Shown piece by piece: positions 1-10,912 of a stretch of DNA of 64,000 bases (its first letter is position 1; each line of letters starts with the position of its first letter). The translations under genes and the position numbers were made by a program. The stretch spans positions 186,001 to 250,000 of the forward strand of contig CAJQUW010015597.1 of assembly GCA_907163375.1 (NCBI GenBank), read 5' to 3'. The notes beneath the pieces were generated by a model that was not told the DNA's origin, did no database searches, and was given only the letters and a program-made list of their open reading frames with translations. Source of the DNA: Prostheceraeus crozeri (Eukaryota; Platyhelminthes; Polycladida; Euryleptidae).

Positions 1-1378
1 CTATTATCTCTGGGCGCAGACATAGAATTACGGCATTTAGCCTCAGACATGCATTTTGAATAGTTAACACGCATTTCAATTGTTCGCTTTAATGCAGTTT
101 CATCGGAAGCCTGTTAACACGTGAGTTCAGTTTTCTGCAATGTCTACACCAATTTGGAATGTTTAGATTCATTTATGAAATGTTGATACTATTTTAGGAC
201 TTGCAGCTAATATGAAATATTTTGCTATTTCATGTGCTCAGCAGACAGTTATAAAATTGTAATATCCCTCATGTGATTGTCAGAGATCTTATCGGAAAGA
301 ACATTTACAAAAGAATTATTAAGTTTTGAAATAGAAAACATTTGTCAACTTTCAAATGATATTCTGAGATGAGATTTTATGGTTGTTTGAATTATTTCCT
401 GTATTTCCAATAGAGTTTTCGTCCCGTTTTTGCTCCGATACCGATTACATTATTCTGCACGTCGAACGCATCCGAACATCGACTTGACTCTGCTACTATT
501 CTCCAATTCTCACTATTTTCCGAACAAAGGTCGCATGGCTCCACATGAAGCCGCACATCTCTTGAGAGTTCTACTACTTCTCTCCCATGGCCGTTATCCA
601 TCATGCTGCCGCGTTGCTTCATTATCTGATTGCCTTTCTTGGCGAGCATTGGAGACGCGTGCGAACAGAGGTCGCTTTGATGGCTATCTCAGCAATTCTG
701 TGGGGGACGATGCATTATCGAGGACAGGAGTCGAATATTGACATTCTCGGAGTTGATATAAGTTCTGTGGGATACGGTTTGAGTAGCAGGACCTAGCTTC
801 TAATCATCTAATCGAAGTGATTAACAGATCAATCCTAGTTCAGATGCTCAGTTAAACCGTGAAATTGACTCCTGATTGTTTAATGTCTGGCCACTGCTTA
901 AATTATGAAATTAATTGTCATAGTGGAACAATTTTCCATATTAATCGAATCAAACAGTTGTTTATGCTCCCTTTCAAATAGGACAGGTTTATACTCCTTT
1001 GCTGATTACGTATTTCAAATTTAATCTGTGTGTGACAGCTTAAAAAATAGGGAGCTGTGCTGATGTCTGGAGATGTGAACTCGGCCCATTGATGATACTT
1101 CACGTATGAAATTACTATATATTATTTACTCACATTCTTGATGATTGAGGACGACACTCATTACTTACACTTGCACTTCTTTAACAACCACTTTTTAAAA
1201 TTTGCTGAAGAGGACGGCAAACTTAAAATATTTTGTATTGTCTCGAATGAAGTAAGAGGTCACATTCATTCATGTCACATACTACCAGGCCATATTGCAA
1301 TTGACTATTGGTTATTCATGTTAGTAGTTTATATTGCTGTCATATTACCATGCTCATCGCAATGCATTATTATCTTCG
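1..1378. other. Flanking DNA, no supported gene
   Basis: This stretch ends at the piggyBac target site. The only oddity is a GC-richer patch at about 392-790 that is open on both strands (plus-strand frame 430-741, minus-strand frame about 392-698). Neither translation resembles a family I recognise, and neither frame has a clear start, so I do not call a gene. It could be an old exon or a transposon fragment. Confidence 0.4.
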
Positions 1379-1398
1379 TTAACCATTTAAGCCCGGCC

Positions 1399-1482
1399 GA
1401 CGAGCGTTGCTCGTCATTAGGGGTCCAGCAGACGAGCGGTGCTCGTCATTAGGGGTCCAGCAGACAAGCGTTGCTCGTAGCC
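1399..1482. repeat. 32-bp tandem repeat, about 2.6 copies
   Basis: Units start at 1399, 1431 and 1463, each with GACGAGCG or a close variant, followed by TTGCTCGTCATTAGGGGTCC. Each unit contains a small inverted pair, CGAGCG...TGCTCG. The array sits 2 bp inside the piggyBac left terminal repeat, where transposase-binding repeats are found in related elements. That role is inference. Confidence 0.85.
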
Positions 1483-1931
1483 ACTGTGCGTTTAAGATAC
1501 CGGAATAGAAAGCAACTTTTCATTCATAGCCGGCTTGCTCGACTGAGGTGTCTTTTGCGCACGCGTGACTCTGTGACGTCATGCCAATCGATGCAGCCGT
1601 CTTCATTCATCACAGGGAGAGTGAGCGATATTATAACAGGCAGCCAACGCATCAGCCGGTTGTTCCAGAGATCGCTCGTTAAACCCGCTCATTGAGCGCG
1701 TGCATTAAACTTTTCAATGAGGCCTCTCTAATTTTGTTCCAAAGAGCCGCTCATAAACAGACGTCATCACAAACCAAGGCTGCATAAAGAAGAATATGAT
1801 TGACCTACATCCCTGCATCATGTTTACGTCAGAAATGACAGAATGATTAGCAGACCAATCATAATACGATGATGATCCAAAATTACGTCCATGTGCGTCA
1901 ATTCATCACCTTTGTCAGTCGTTGTGACAGC

Positions 1932-2702
1932 ATGGAATACAAAGGACCGAAACGATCACCGCGATTTACCGAAGCAGAGCTTCATGCTTTGGTAGATAGC
2001 TGCATTGCAAGGTGGAAGATTCTTTGCTCAAACATCAACACTGATAGTGTGAATCATGAGAAGCAGAAGGCCTGGTTGGATATAGAGAAGGAAGTAGCAT
2101 GTGTGAGCACGAGGACATCAAGACGTTGGCAAGATCTGAGAGGAAAAATACAGGTGGAAAGATCGAGAGTGAAGCCGAAGGGTCAGGAGATCAATCGCTT
2201 GCGGGACATCACAGGAAATCAAGCCTCAATCCCCGAATTGACAGATTTTGAGACCAAGGTGGCTTCGCTGTTGACCCCGGAAGAGCTAAATGGGATTGAG
2301 GGATATGAACCGCTAGGTGCGATCCGACCAGATGGAGGTTCAGTGCCAGCAGCTACAGTGCCTTCAGTTTTGACACCAACAGCATCTGCACCAACAACAT
2401 CAGCTGCACCAGCATCAACATCAGCTGCACCAGCAGTCTCAGTGGCTCCACTGGATGTACATGTAGATGTGTTGGAGCTTGCTGCGGAAGTCGATTCCGA
2501 CTCCGATGGCACTTTCTTGCCCCTTACATCGCCCATAACAAGAATACCTTCCGGTCACTCTGCTACGACAATTTCGTCGGGGATCAAGCGAAAATCCAGT
2601 TCATCGCTGCAGGCCGAAAATCTTCAACTTCAAAATGAAAATTTGAAGTTGCAACGCGAAGTGTTAGAACTTCAGAAGTACAGAAGAAGTACTATGATAT
2701 GA
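1932..2702 (+). CDS. Harbinger Myb/SANT-like DNA-binding protein (ORF1)
   Basis: In Harbinger elements this second protein binds the nuclease, helps bring it into the nucleus and guides it to the termini. I start at the ATG at 1932 (MEYKGPKRSPRF) because the Myb/SANT-like domain begins there; the frame opens further upstream at 1869. Residues about 8-80 form the trihelix domain, with spaced tryptophans and a basic third helix (TSRRWQDLRGKI). Residues about 130-215 are a low-complexity Ala/Thr/Ser/Pro linker. The last 40 residues are a heptad-type coiled coil (LQAENLQLQNENLKLQREV). The frame ends abruptly, but the overlapping frame continues KKYYDMKVKKLLKKD and then stops, a typical family tail. 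This suggests a small frameshift near 2680. The nuclease gene is convergent, 425 bp away. Confidence 0.82.
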   Translation: MEYKGPKRSPRFTEAELHALVDSCIARWKILCSNINTDSVNHEKQKAWLDIEKEVACVSTRTSRRWQDLRGKIQVERSRVKPKGQEINRLRDITGNQASIPELTDFETKVASLLTPEELNGIEGYEPLGAIRPDGGSVPAATVPSVLTPTASAPTTSAAPASTSAAPAVSVAPLDVHVDVLELAAEVDSDSDGTFLPLTSPITRIPSGHSATTISSGIKRKSSSSLQAENLQLQNENLKLQREVLELQKYRRSTMI

Positions 2703-3127
2703 AAGTCAAGAAACTGTTGAAGAAAGACTGATGCGTTGATTTTTCCTTTTGTTTTTTCTAATGTGTTTGCTGTAAATATAAATGAGCTATATATGATAAT
2801 TGTGTTCATTCTTATGCTTCCAGTAATAGGTTTCTGCATTTCTACAAGTAGGCCTATATAGCTACATGGATGCATGTACGTTACCACACTCGACTTGTTG
2901 CTTATACCGAATAACTACCGGTATAATTAATCAACAATACATTTACCATTTTCTATACATACCGGTACTTAATTGATTATATAGATCATTAATTATAAGT
3001 TTGAAGTTTCTATTATACAATGTAGCATGGGAATGTAACCCTTTTGCAATTACATATAAGAAATCCAAAAGTTCACTCTCATTATTTTAGCACATGTATT
3101 TGAAAAAAAAAACAATGGAAACAATTA

Positions 3128-4249
3128 CTAACATAAAAAAAGTGAGATGACATGGTTCCGCACTGCAGTGGCATGTGCATCTTCGGATGGTTGTTCGGAT
3201 TCCTCATCTACATGTACATTGACAGTTGGTAGAGGATCAGTAAGTGGGACTCGCATTTCAATCGCCAAATTGTGCAAAAGAGAGACAGCATTTATGATGT
3301 TTGCACTTCTTGATGGGGTAAAACGGAGAGGGCCACCGCTCTTGTCTATGCAGCGAAATCGGCTTTTCAGGACACCGAACGATCGTTCCACACAATTTCG
3401 AGTTCTCCGATGTGCCCGGTTGTAGTTGAGTGTAGAAGTGTCACCAGAGGCGGGATGGGGAACAAGAGTGAGTAAATTATTGGAGAGCCCGTATCCGCTG
3501 TCTCCAATGAGGTACCCCTGAGGAATGTGATGGTCCATGAAAGCTGCTCTCAGTTGGGATTCCCGATACACCGCAGCATCTTGAGTGGCTCCAGGAAAAC
3601 TCGCATCGACAAATGTGAAGCGGAGGTCAGGCCTGCACACAAACATAGCATTAATAGCGTGATATCCCTTCCGGCAAACATAGACATGTTCGTTAACTGT
3701 AGGACGTTTGATGGGTATGAGGCATCCATCTACACAGCCAATGACGTTTGGGAATCCAGCTATATCATGGAACTCGTTGGATAAAGTTCTGCACTCTCCA
3801 TGGGTCGTTGGTAATTTGATGAGATCTTTGTATGCTTGTTGGATAGCTTTTGTCACTGATTGAATAACTCGAGAAACAGTGCCAATCCCAACTCCATACT
3901 GCTCGCTTAGGTTTCGAAATGAAGACCCATGACCATAGAATTTCATTGCAATAATAACTTGCTCAATTGTGGACAATCGCTTCCCTCGCAACGTTGTATT
4001 TTCATAGTTCTGATTTTTGAAGGGTTGTAGATCATTGGCAATTTTGGTCATTTCTACGCCATTGAACCGGTAAACAGAGCGTATTGTCTCTTCGGACAGA
4101 TGGCCTATCTCTAAAGGAGAATATCTTTCCCTGTAGCATCTTGACGAGTGATAATCCAACACAACTTCGGTCATATTCGCCATTGCAAACTTTGTTGAAC
4201 GATACACAAGGAAATAGTGATGCTCTAAAGACTGCCTGTTGGCTGTCAC
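3128..4249 (-). CDS. Harbinger DDE nuclease (HARBI1-like transposase)
   Basis: 373 residues, the usual length for this family (DDE_Tnp_4). A helix-turn-helix lies at about residues 85-135 (LSTIEQVIIAMKFYG, then GVGIGTVSRVIQSV). The RNase H-fold catalytic core follows. The first Asp is in IGCVDGCLIPIKRP, the second in FTFVDASFPGATQDAAVY, the third in GYLIGDSGYGL, and the Glu in RNCVERSFGVLKSRFR. The frame is uninterrupted with all expected motifs. The start is uncertain because ATGs at residues 1, 23 and 26 are all possible. It should cut the ends of its own element and make 3-bp staggered target cuts, working with the ORF1 protein. Host-derived HARBI1 is unlikely because the gene sits between intact termini. 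Confidence 0.9.
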   Translation of the reverse strand: MTANRQSLEHHYFLVYRSTKFAMANMTEVVLDYHSSRCYRERYSPLEIGHLSEETIRSVYRFNGVEMTKIANDLQPFKNQNYENTTLRGKRLSTIEQVIIAMKFYGHGSSFRNLSEQYGVGIGTVSRVIQSVTKAIQQAYKDLIKLPTTHGECRTLSNEFHDIAGFPNVIGCVDGCLIPIKRPTVNEHVYVCRKGYHAINAMFVCRPDLRFTFVDASFPGATQDAAVYRESQLRAAFMDHHIPQGYLIGDSGYGLSNNLLTLVPHPASGDTSTLNYNRAHRRTRNCVERSFGVLKSRFRCIDKSGGPLRFTPSRSANIINAVSLLHNLAIEMRVPLTDPLPTVNVHVDEESEQPSEDAHATAVRNHVISLFLC

Positions 4250-4430
4250 TAGATCAATGTATTTATGATGCCTTTGTGATACGTCTTCTGAACGAATTTA
4301 GAGATGCCTCATTGAGGCATCATTAAGAGAGCGATCTCTGGAACGAAATTCGTTAGTGATGCCTCATTGAGGGCGTCATTAACTAATGAGCGATCTCTGG
4401 AACGACCGGCAGAATGATTCATTTGTCATC

Positions 4431-6224
4431 ATGGCTACCGGTGCTCGGTCACGACGGGTGATAGTACCTGTTAGAAGATATGGATTTGACGACAGCACAA
4501 ATGACGATTTATCAGAGAATTCAGACGACGACTTCGCATCACCTGGATCTTCAGATAACTCTTCGTCGGAATCTTCTTCATGCACCGATAATGATGAACC
4601 GCAGCCACAGGTTCGACGTGTTGGAAATTGTCCAAATGTGCGGCCATCTGTTGTGCAACGACACAAATTGCAACATGCGAATTACAGTCAAAGCTCAGAA
4701 TGGCAAGTAGCCATTTGTGGCAATGATACCAGGCCAAACGCTGTTCCTGATTACCAGCCTCCACGCAGTCCAGGACTACAAGTGCAAGTGCCGGACGAAC
4801 CTGCTGACTTTGCGCTGCTAATTCTTGATCAAGAATTGTTCGATCTACTAGCAGAGTGGACAAATAGTAGAGCCGCACAGAGAAACTACAGTTCTATCAA
4901 CAAGTATGGGAGAAGAAAGTACACTGTGCAGTGACAAGACGTAACGGCTGACGACATGAAGAAATTCTTCGCTATGTTGCTAGTCACGGGATTAGTCAAA
5001 AAGCCCAGAGTAAGGGACTATTTTGCAGAAAGTGTATATTTGGACACTCCATTCTTTAGACGGACTGATACATTTTCAAGAGATAGATTCGCCCTGATTC
5101 TATCTAACCTGAGATTCGCTACTTATGATCCGCAAAGACTACCACAGCGAATGGAGAAGATTGCGCCCATAATAGAGCTGCTCCGAAATAAAGTCCAGAG
5201 TGTGTATCAAATTGAAGGTGAAGAAGTATCAGCGAGTTCTTACTTCTACACAAAGGCAACCTGTATTTCAAACAATACATACCCAAGAAGAGAGCGAGGT
5301 TTGGGATAAAAGGTCATTCATTGAATGAAGCAGATTCTGGATACACGTACGATATACGGAGGTCAAGGAACGCAGTATTGGTGCGAGCACATGAACACAG
5401 TACAGGAACTATCCCCATCAGAGAAAATTGTGGTCCATTTGCTAGACTGGAGCAATTTGCTGAATTGTGGCTTTCAGATCACTGCAGATAACTGGTATAT
5501 GAGCTACCGACTTGCATCAAATCTCCTAGAAAAAAACACAACCTGCCTTGGTACTGTAAGACCCAACGGAGGAGTCCCGGAAGAACTGAGAAGCTTCACA
5601 ATGCAACCGATAAGCTCTGAATTCGCCAGAAACGTAGACATACTCATCACAAAATTTGTTGATAAACGCGTTGTCTATGTTATCAGCTCTGTGCATGTCG
5701 CTGAAACCACTGCCAAAACTCGCATGACAAAGGAAAGAGTACAAGTGGAGTATCAGAAACCTCCTATGATTGATGTATACAATACAACAATGAGTGGTAC
5801 GAATAGAACTGACCAAATGTTGTCAACCGTCAAAATCCACAGAAAGACATTCGTTTGGGTGAAAAAGCTAGGATTGCATTTGCTACAACGCTTCGGCATC
5901 GTAAATGGGTTTATTCTTGCGAAGAAATACATGCCAGATGCCATGCGCCATAAGAATCTAGCTGAATATCAACTTCTAGTGGTTGATCGTATTCTTCAAC
6001 TTAGTCAACCGAGAAATCCACGACGATCGATAATTCAGCACTCTCTCAGAAAGATACCATCAACTGCTACGACACCGCGTCCTACAAGACCGTGCAGATG
6101 GTGTAGGCAACAAGCAGCTCCAGGAACAAGAGCAAGTGCTTCGCGGTATTATTGCACTGGGTGTCCCAATAATCCAGGACTCCATATGGATGATTGTTTT
6201 GAAGCTTATTATGCTAATCTCTGA
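4431..6224 (+). pseudogene. piggyBac transposase, broken
   Basis: Starts at MATGARSRR just after the Harbinger insertion. An acidic, serine-rich N-terminus (4431-4620) leads into the transposase core. Lesions: an in-frame TGA at 4932-4934; a frameshift near 5250 (the overlapping frame reads YFKQYIPKKRARFGIK); and a second shift near 5350, after which the frame runs from 5325 to 6224. Two catalytic aspartates of the DDD triad are visible, in ITADNWYMSYR and in MSGTNRTDQML; the first lies in the damaged region. The C-terminus has a cysteine-rich zinc domain (PCRWC...YYCTGCPNNPGLHMDDC) that in active relatives binds terminal DNA. A live protein would cut at TTAA and excise without a scar. This copy cannot encode one. 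Confidence 0.9.
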
Positions 6225-6416
6225 GTCTTCAGATGTGTGAATTTTTGTAGTTTTGCATGCCATTTTGCTGTCAATCAGATGTGACTTTTGGATGGAAATA
6301 TTCGTTTTCCCTTCCTTTGATAACTAAACTTGATTATTTTGATACTTGATACTTTTGCCAAATATAGCCGGAATAGAGAGCTGAAAATTTTCATATAGCC
6401 GGGCCTAAAAGGTTAA

Positions 6417-9400
6417 CCAAATGATTGTCTTAAACAATCACTGTACGATGAAGAGACCCGAGCGGAATGTAGGTCATGATGAGTTAATCGCATTGAGGTC
6501 AACTGAAAAATCTTTTTATAACGTGTATGTTGCATTTGACATCTTTTTGAAATTGACCAACCCATAGTTTTTGTCGAAGCATTGTGTGTACGATCAGATA
6601 AAGCGAGCGTGCGCTTTTTAGGTGGGTGATATAAACGATCCAAGTAGAAGGGTGGCTGAATAAATAATATCCATCAAAAATAATTCGAATTTTTATGACG
6701 CTGATTGTTTCACAAATTAAATTGTATCTGTCTGAATCAATTGACTGATTTGAGGACAAATGTCGAAACTGAGAGTAACTCTAGCTCGTTCATATGACAT
6801 AATGTATTATTACTCAAAGTATTTAATGAGTTATAAATCAAAGTAATAATCAATTTAATGACTCATCCACATAAACGTGTATGCAGCATCTACTGCTGCA
6901 CGATACATGAATGATTATAATGATTAAAAGCTATCAAATATACACCTGACTTTCTGCAATAGAGGCTGTTTGCTGTTAATGATTCTGTGTTACTCAGCTG
7001 CTCCATTTTAAAACGTTAGTCAACTTTGGTTTATGTCATTCACAAATACTATTTGAACTCTGAGCAAAAAATTATGCAGTTTTTTTGATAGTCTTCATAT
7101 AAGTTGTTGGAAGCCCAGCTTTGATATTGTCAGGACTCAGAACTGACATGACTTTACTTAAAGTATTTGACTGACGCCAGATGCTACTCTTACAATTGCT
7201 CAATTATATTGTTTCGTCTCGCACGTGTATTTATTCGGATTCTCATACATCATAACTCAGCAAAATTTGAAAAATTCCGTTGGGTTATTTCTAGTGTGTG
7301 ATATTCTCTAGCCCATAAAGACGATCTAGTAAATGCTTACATTGTCTGTAGTTTCCAAGCCAATTTATGATGAAATCCGTAACAATATTTGAATGTCAGT
7401 TTCTCTTCGAAATAATTGCTTCCAAATGTTATGCATTGCTAAGTTTAACATTTGAAAATCTTTTCAAAGGATATAGCGTATCGGATGTTCTCAATTTGAA
7501 ATCATTTTAATGGATTTGGAAATTATATATTCGGCGGAAGTGCAAACTGAGAGTAGAGACATTGTTTTTAAGGAATTCTGTATGCGGAAGTTACACTTGA
7601 TAGGAACGAGCCTCGAAAAAAACGCAAAATCAATTTTTGATATTACTTTGAAAGACAAAATGACTAAGGTTTTAGAATTTTTGTTCCAAGCAACTTAAGA
7701 AATCTTACTCAAACATCATGGAGGTTCACAGATGCGCATAGTTTATATGGTTGGTTGCACCTGTCCGGAACGGTGCACTTAAAATTCTAATTAGTTACTC
7801 TGCACTTAGGCTTTAAGCATACCGTGATCACAAACAAAGCATATTTCTTCGGTTTAGATTGTCTTGTGATCGCGTATTAAGTTGGTAAAGCTGAAAAATA
7901 TTCCTAAGATCAAAATGTTTACTTATAGAATTGCTTGTATCACTTTTTTCTTTCAGAATCAAATAAGAGTAAATGCTAGAAAAATCGAATTGTGTTCAAG
8001 AATGAAATATAGACTTTAGTAGGTGGCATTTATGTCTATTTTGCCGATGCTTAGAACTGATTTATCTTGCTTAGACGATTCTCACTGGATCCTTCAATAT
8101 TTCTAAAATTCTTTAATTGGATTGTCCACTTGCATGAGACGCATTCCGGAAATTCGAGGTCTAATAGAAGTAAAAGAGGGATGTAAAAAATATGAAACAT
8201 GTTACAAAAGAGCATAAAGAAGGGGTTTCCTAGACTTCTCTTACTAGGGGTTTCCTAGAATTTCCGGAAATTGTGTATCGCCAGAATCTCTTCAAGATTG
8301 CTCATTCTGCATGTTAAAATCTTAGTTCCTTGCGATTTGCTAGTCTAAGACGTAAAATAATAAGAAATGATTCCATCTAAAATAAGACAAAACATCAAAA
8401 TGAAAAAACGTTGAATTCCAGTGCATCAGCCCGTGAACCTGCGCACCTAGAAAAAAGCGGTTACGCCGGTGTCCTATCCTGCTAGTCTGTCTTCATCACA
8501 TTCATCCTTATGTTTGACTTTAATGATAGATACAATGAAGTACAATAAAGTACAATGATCTTCGACTTAATCATATGTTGGACTCAACACACATGATTGA
8601 GCCGAAGACGAAACGTCGTGTTTAATAGAATTTACGGTCGAAGATCATTGATATTTTTTTCCTTATTGAACTGCTTAACCGACCGATGGCTTTTGGTATA
8701 ATATAATAAAGCAGTCAATTTTTGGACAATCCGTTACTAATGCTAATTTCCAACTATTGCCCTCTTTTTCGAAAGTGTTTGTTGTTTGAATTTTGATGAT
8801 GCGTCATTCTAGGAATATGGCACATTTTCCCATTCGCTTTTGTACCTAACCAATAGAGTTATAAAAAACGCTATTAAGACGACCATAAAACACTATCTAG
8901 AAATGCTCAAGACAGATATCAAATCAATAACAATTCAAATACTTAATTAAGGAAATTAGATGCGTCGCATTATATATTTAAATTTGACGAGAAAATCTCT
9001 CTGCTTACTGATTTAAATTTTGATGACTCAAGATTAAAACTCTCTTAATGACTTTCTTTGCAGGAGATTATAGATACAATTTTTCAATAGAGAAATATTC
9101 ATGCTATTGTGGCCGAAAATTGTACTTGTGATGAATTCACATTTGATGTCAATACAAAATTGTATAAATAATGATCTTGTCATTTTTGGATTCTTGATAG
9201 CTTATAAATATGTGATTGTTGCGACATTCTTGACACTATTTGATTCTGTTGCATTTTTCAAATATCAGTTTCATGACGTTGGAACCTGCAATAAAATACT
9301 CATCAGTACTATTGATATTGGCGTGCTGTACCCAAGTTTTTGGATTTTGACGGGAAACAGCTTCAAACGTTTCAATTTCTTGCCAATTTACTTGATATTC

Positions 9401-10766
9401 ATGAAGGGATTCTCTTGTAAGGGATTCTGTCGTGGACATGTGAAGATCAAAGAGTAATTATTGATGGAGATTTTCAGGTGCTTCTCAGGTAATTATTTAC
9501 ATCTTAAGTATAATTTCACTATTAGAGCTTACCGTTGACGAAGCATTACGGTTGATAAATTCGCGTATGGTTTTATAGATATCTATGCTGAAAATTCATC
9601 GTAGTGAGTATCAGTGTGCAATAAGGTGTTGTGCATGCCTATTTAACAGTGCATGTGCGTTATATTTGCATCATTGACAACTGCGATCTTAAATTAGATT
9701 TTTCTGTTCTGAGCACAAATGAACTGACACTCGGCAACCTTTTCTGATTATCAAAACCAGGATGAACAAATCCAGAGCAGCTTGCTTTTCAGTCAATTAG
9801 CCTCCATTTTAGATTATATGAACTAGTCTGAACTTTTCTGAGTCGTACTGATGAATCCTTGCAGAATCAAACACAGAGTCTGCGATTGCCAATGTACTTA
9901 AGTCTGTGGGCATTTCTGATTTTGAACTGTGAACTGAAATTTAATGGCATTTATTCAAAGTAAAAGCAAAAATATAAATATTAGTTGATACAAGAATATA
10001 TGCGGCGTATTTCGAACAGCATATTGAGCCTATACTAGGGATTAAATTTACACTGTATACAAATAAACATAATATACCTGACTGCGGTGCACCTGAGAAT
10101 CTAGCAAAACTCTATAAAATATCATTAATTGCCTGATATTATTAAATGTAAATTAAACATCATTACATTCTGTAAGTTCATTTCGAAATATTATAAGACT
10201 TTTGATAAGATTTGAATGATTGAGAATGAGAATGGAGGTCATGAAAATTAATCGTAGCTTCATGCTTGCCAAAAACATTTACGGACTAAGAAATAGGCTT
10301 GCTATCTTAGCCGGTGTGTAAATGTTCCGCCAACATTCAACGTTGTATGGTAGGAACATGCAATGTTAGATGTTATTGACCTGCTTGGTTGAGCAATTAC
10401 ATACACCGTATTCGAAGTATTCAAATGCTCTGAATACTAAGATTGTTCACTTCTGCTATAAAGTCGAATTAATTTACTTACATTCTCACATTCTTTCTAT
10501 TATCAGATGTCGTAAAATGTTCTCAAATAGCTGTGTAGAAAAATTTGAATTTTTTTGTATATTCCCTTCAAAACATCGAGCTGCATTTAATCTTCTGTCA
10601 GGCAGCTATTGCATTCAGAAATTCCGTCTTTCCGTGATGATTGTGCTAATAATTTGCATCATGTAATTCCTTCAAAAGTTTTCACATGACATTAGCTCGT
10701 TCCCATTAATTCAACCATACATTTTCCTCACGACAAAATGATGATTGGATATATTTTTCTCTTCAG
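6417..10766. other. Non-coding stretch, probably intron or intergenic
   Basis: AT-rich with short random frames only; the longest (9101-9457, 118 codons) has no recognisable domain and no splice context. One small inverted pair, AATGATCTTCGAC at about 8558 and GTCGAAGATCATT at about 8638, encloses GACGAAACGTCG. That motif resembles sequence found near Penelope-like element ends. A direct repeat of GGGGTTTCCTAGA occurs twice at about 8221-8262. Nothing else seen. Confidence 0.6.
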
Positions 10767-10912
10767 TCGTGCAGCGGCCGCTGCAAACGCCCTACTGAGC
10801 AACTACACGCTGACGGGTGGAAGTCCTGCGGCATCTGTGGTCAGCCAGACGGGCGCCCTCTCCGCCTTCTCCGGCGCCACAACTCCTGTCGTGCAGGCGG
10901 TCACCCAAGCCA
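10767..10912 (+). CDS. Host-gene exon, Ala/Ser/Thr-rich, unidentified
   Basis: A 146-bp block far richer in GC than its surroundings. It is bounded by a good acceptor (TTTTTCTCTTCAG, ending at 10766) and a consensus donor (GTAAGTTG, from 10913). The open frame reads RAAAAANALLSNYTLTGG, then SPAASVVSQTGALSAF and a Thr/Val/Ala-rich end. The exon begins with the last base of a codon and ends with the first base of the next. The composition suggests a disordered spacer in a larger protein. It loosely recalls the alanine-rich linker between the second and third KH domains of Nova/pasilla splicing factors, a weak guess from composition. No partner exon is certain in the window, so the neighbouring tens of kilobases are probably introns. 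Confidence 0.7.

Larger units (their letters stand above)
1656..4409. mobile_element. PIF/Harbinger DNA transposon, complete
   Basis: A 22-bp terminal inverted repeat, CCGGTYGTTCCAGAGATCGCTC, starts at 1656 and ends at 4409. It is flanked on both sides by CAG (1653-1655 and 4410-4412). A 3-bp duplication is the Harbinger rule, and CWG targets are known for an animal Harbinger. Subterminal copies of GTTCCAGAGATCGCTC lie at 4329-4344 (exact, inverted) and about 1736 (diverged), so each end carries two sites. Inside are the two standard Harbinger genes, converging: a Myb/SANT-like DNA-binding protein (+) and a DDE nuclease (-). The element sits in the 5' leader of the piggyBac element, 22 bp upstream of its transposase start codon. 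Confidence 0.9.
1379..6416 (+). mobile_element. piggyBac element, interrupted by a Harbinger insertion
   Basis: Both ends lie at TTAA (1379-1382 and 6413-6416), the diagnostic piggyBac target. Inside the left TTAA is CCATTTAAGCCCGGC (1383-1397). The reverse complement of the right end (6398-6412) is CCTTTTAGGCCCGGC, so the 15-bp termini match except at two positions. The transposase remnant lies at 4431-6224. Removing the nested Harbinger (1656-4409) leaves about 2.28 kb, the usual piggyBac length. A 32-bp tandem repeat lies just inside the left end. A motif containing CGGAATAGA and ending TAGCCGG occurs in the same orientation near both ends (about 1500-1532 and 6369-6402). The transposase is broken, so the copy is dead unless helped in trans. 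Confidence 0.9.

Noticed and set aside
1399-1482. Short repeats resembling a CRISPR array
   Set aside because: Units are head-to-tail without unique spacers, lie just inside a piggyBac terminal repeat, and the DNA is animal.
2219-2536. Minus-strand open frame of 105 codons rich in Ser/Thr/Ala
   Set aside because: It is the antisense of the low-complexity linker of the Harbinger ORF1.
4471-4878. Minus-strand frame opposite the piggyBac N-terminus
   Set aside because: Antisense shadow of the transposase coding region; no domain.
8558-8650. GACGAAACGTCG within a small inverted repeat as a hammerhead ribozyme
   Set aside because: It lacks the CTGATGA strand and a cleavage triplet; only GAAAC and a short stem are present.
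9101-9457. 118-codon plus-strand frame
   Set aside because: AT-driven composition, no domain, no splice or promoter context.
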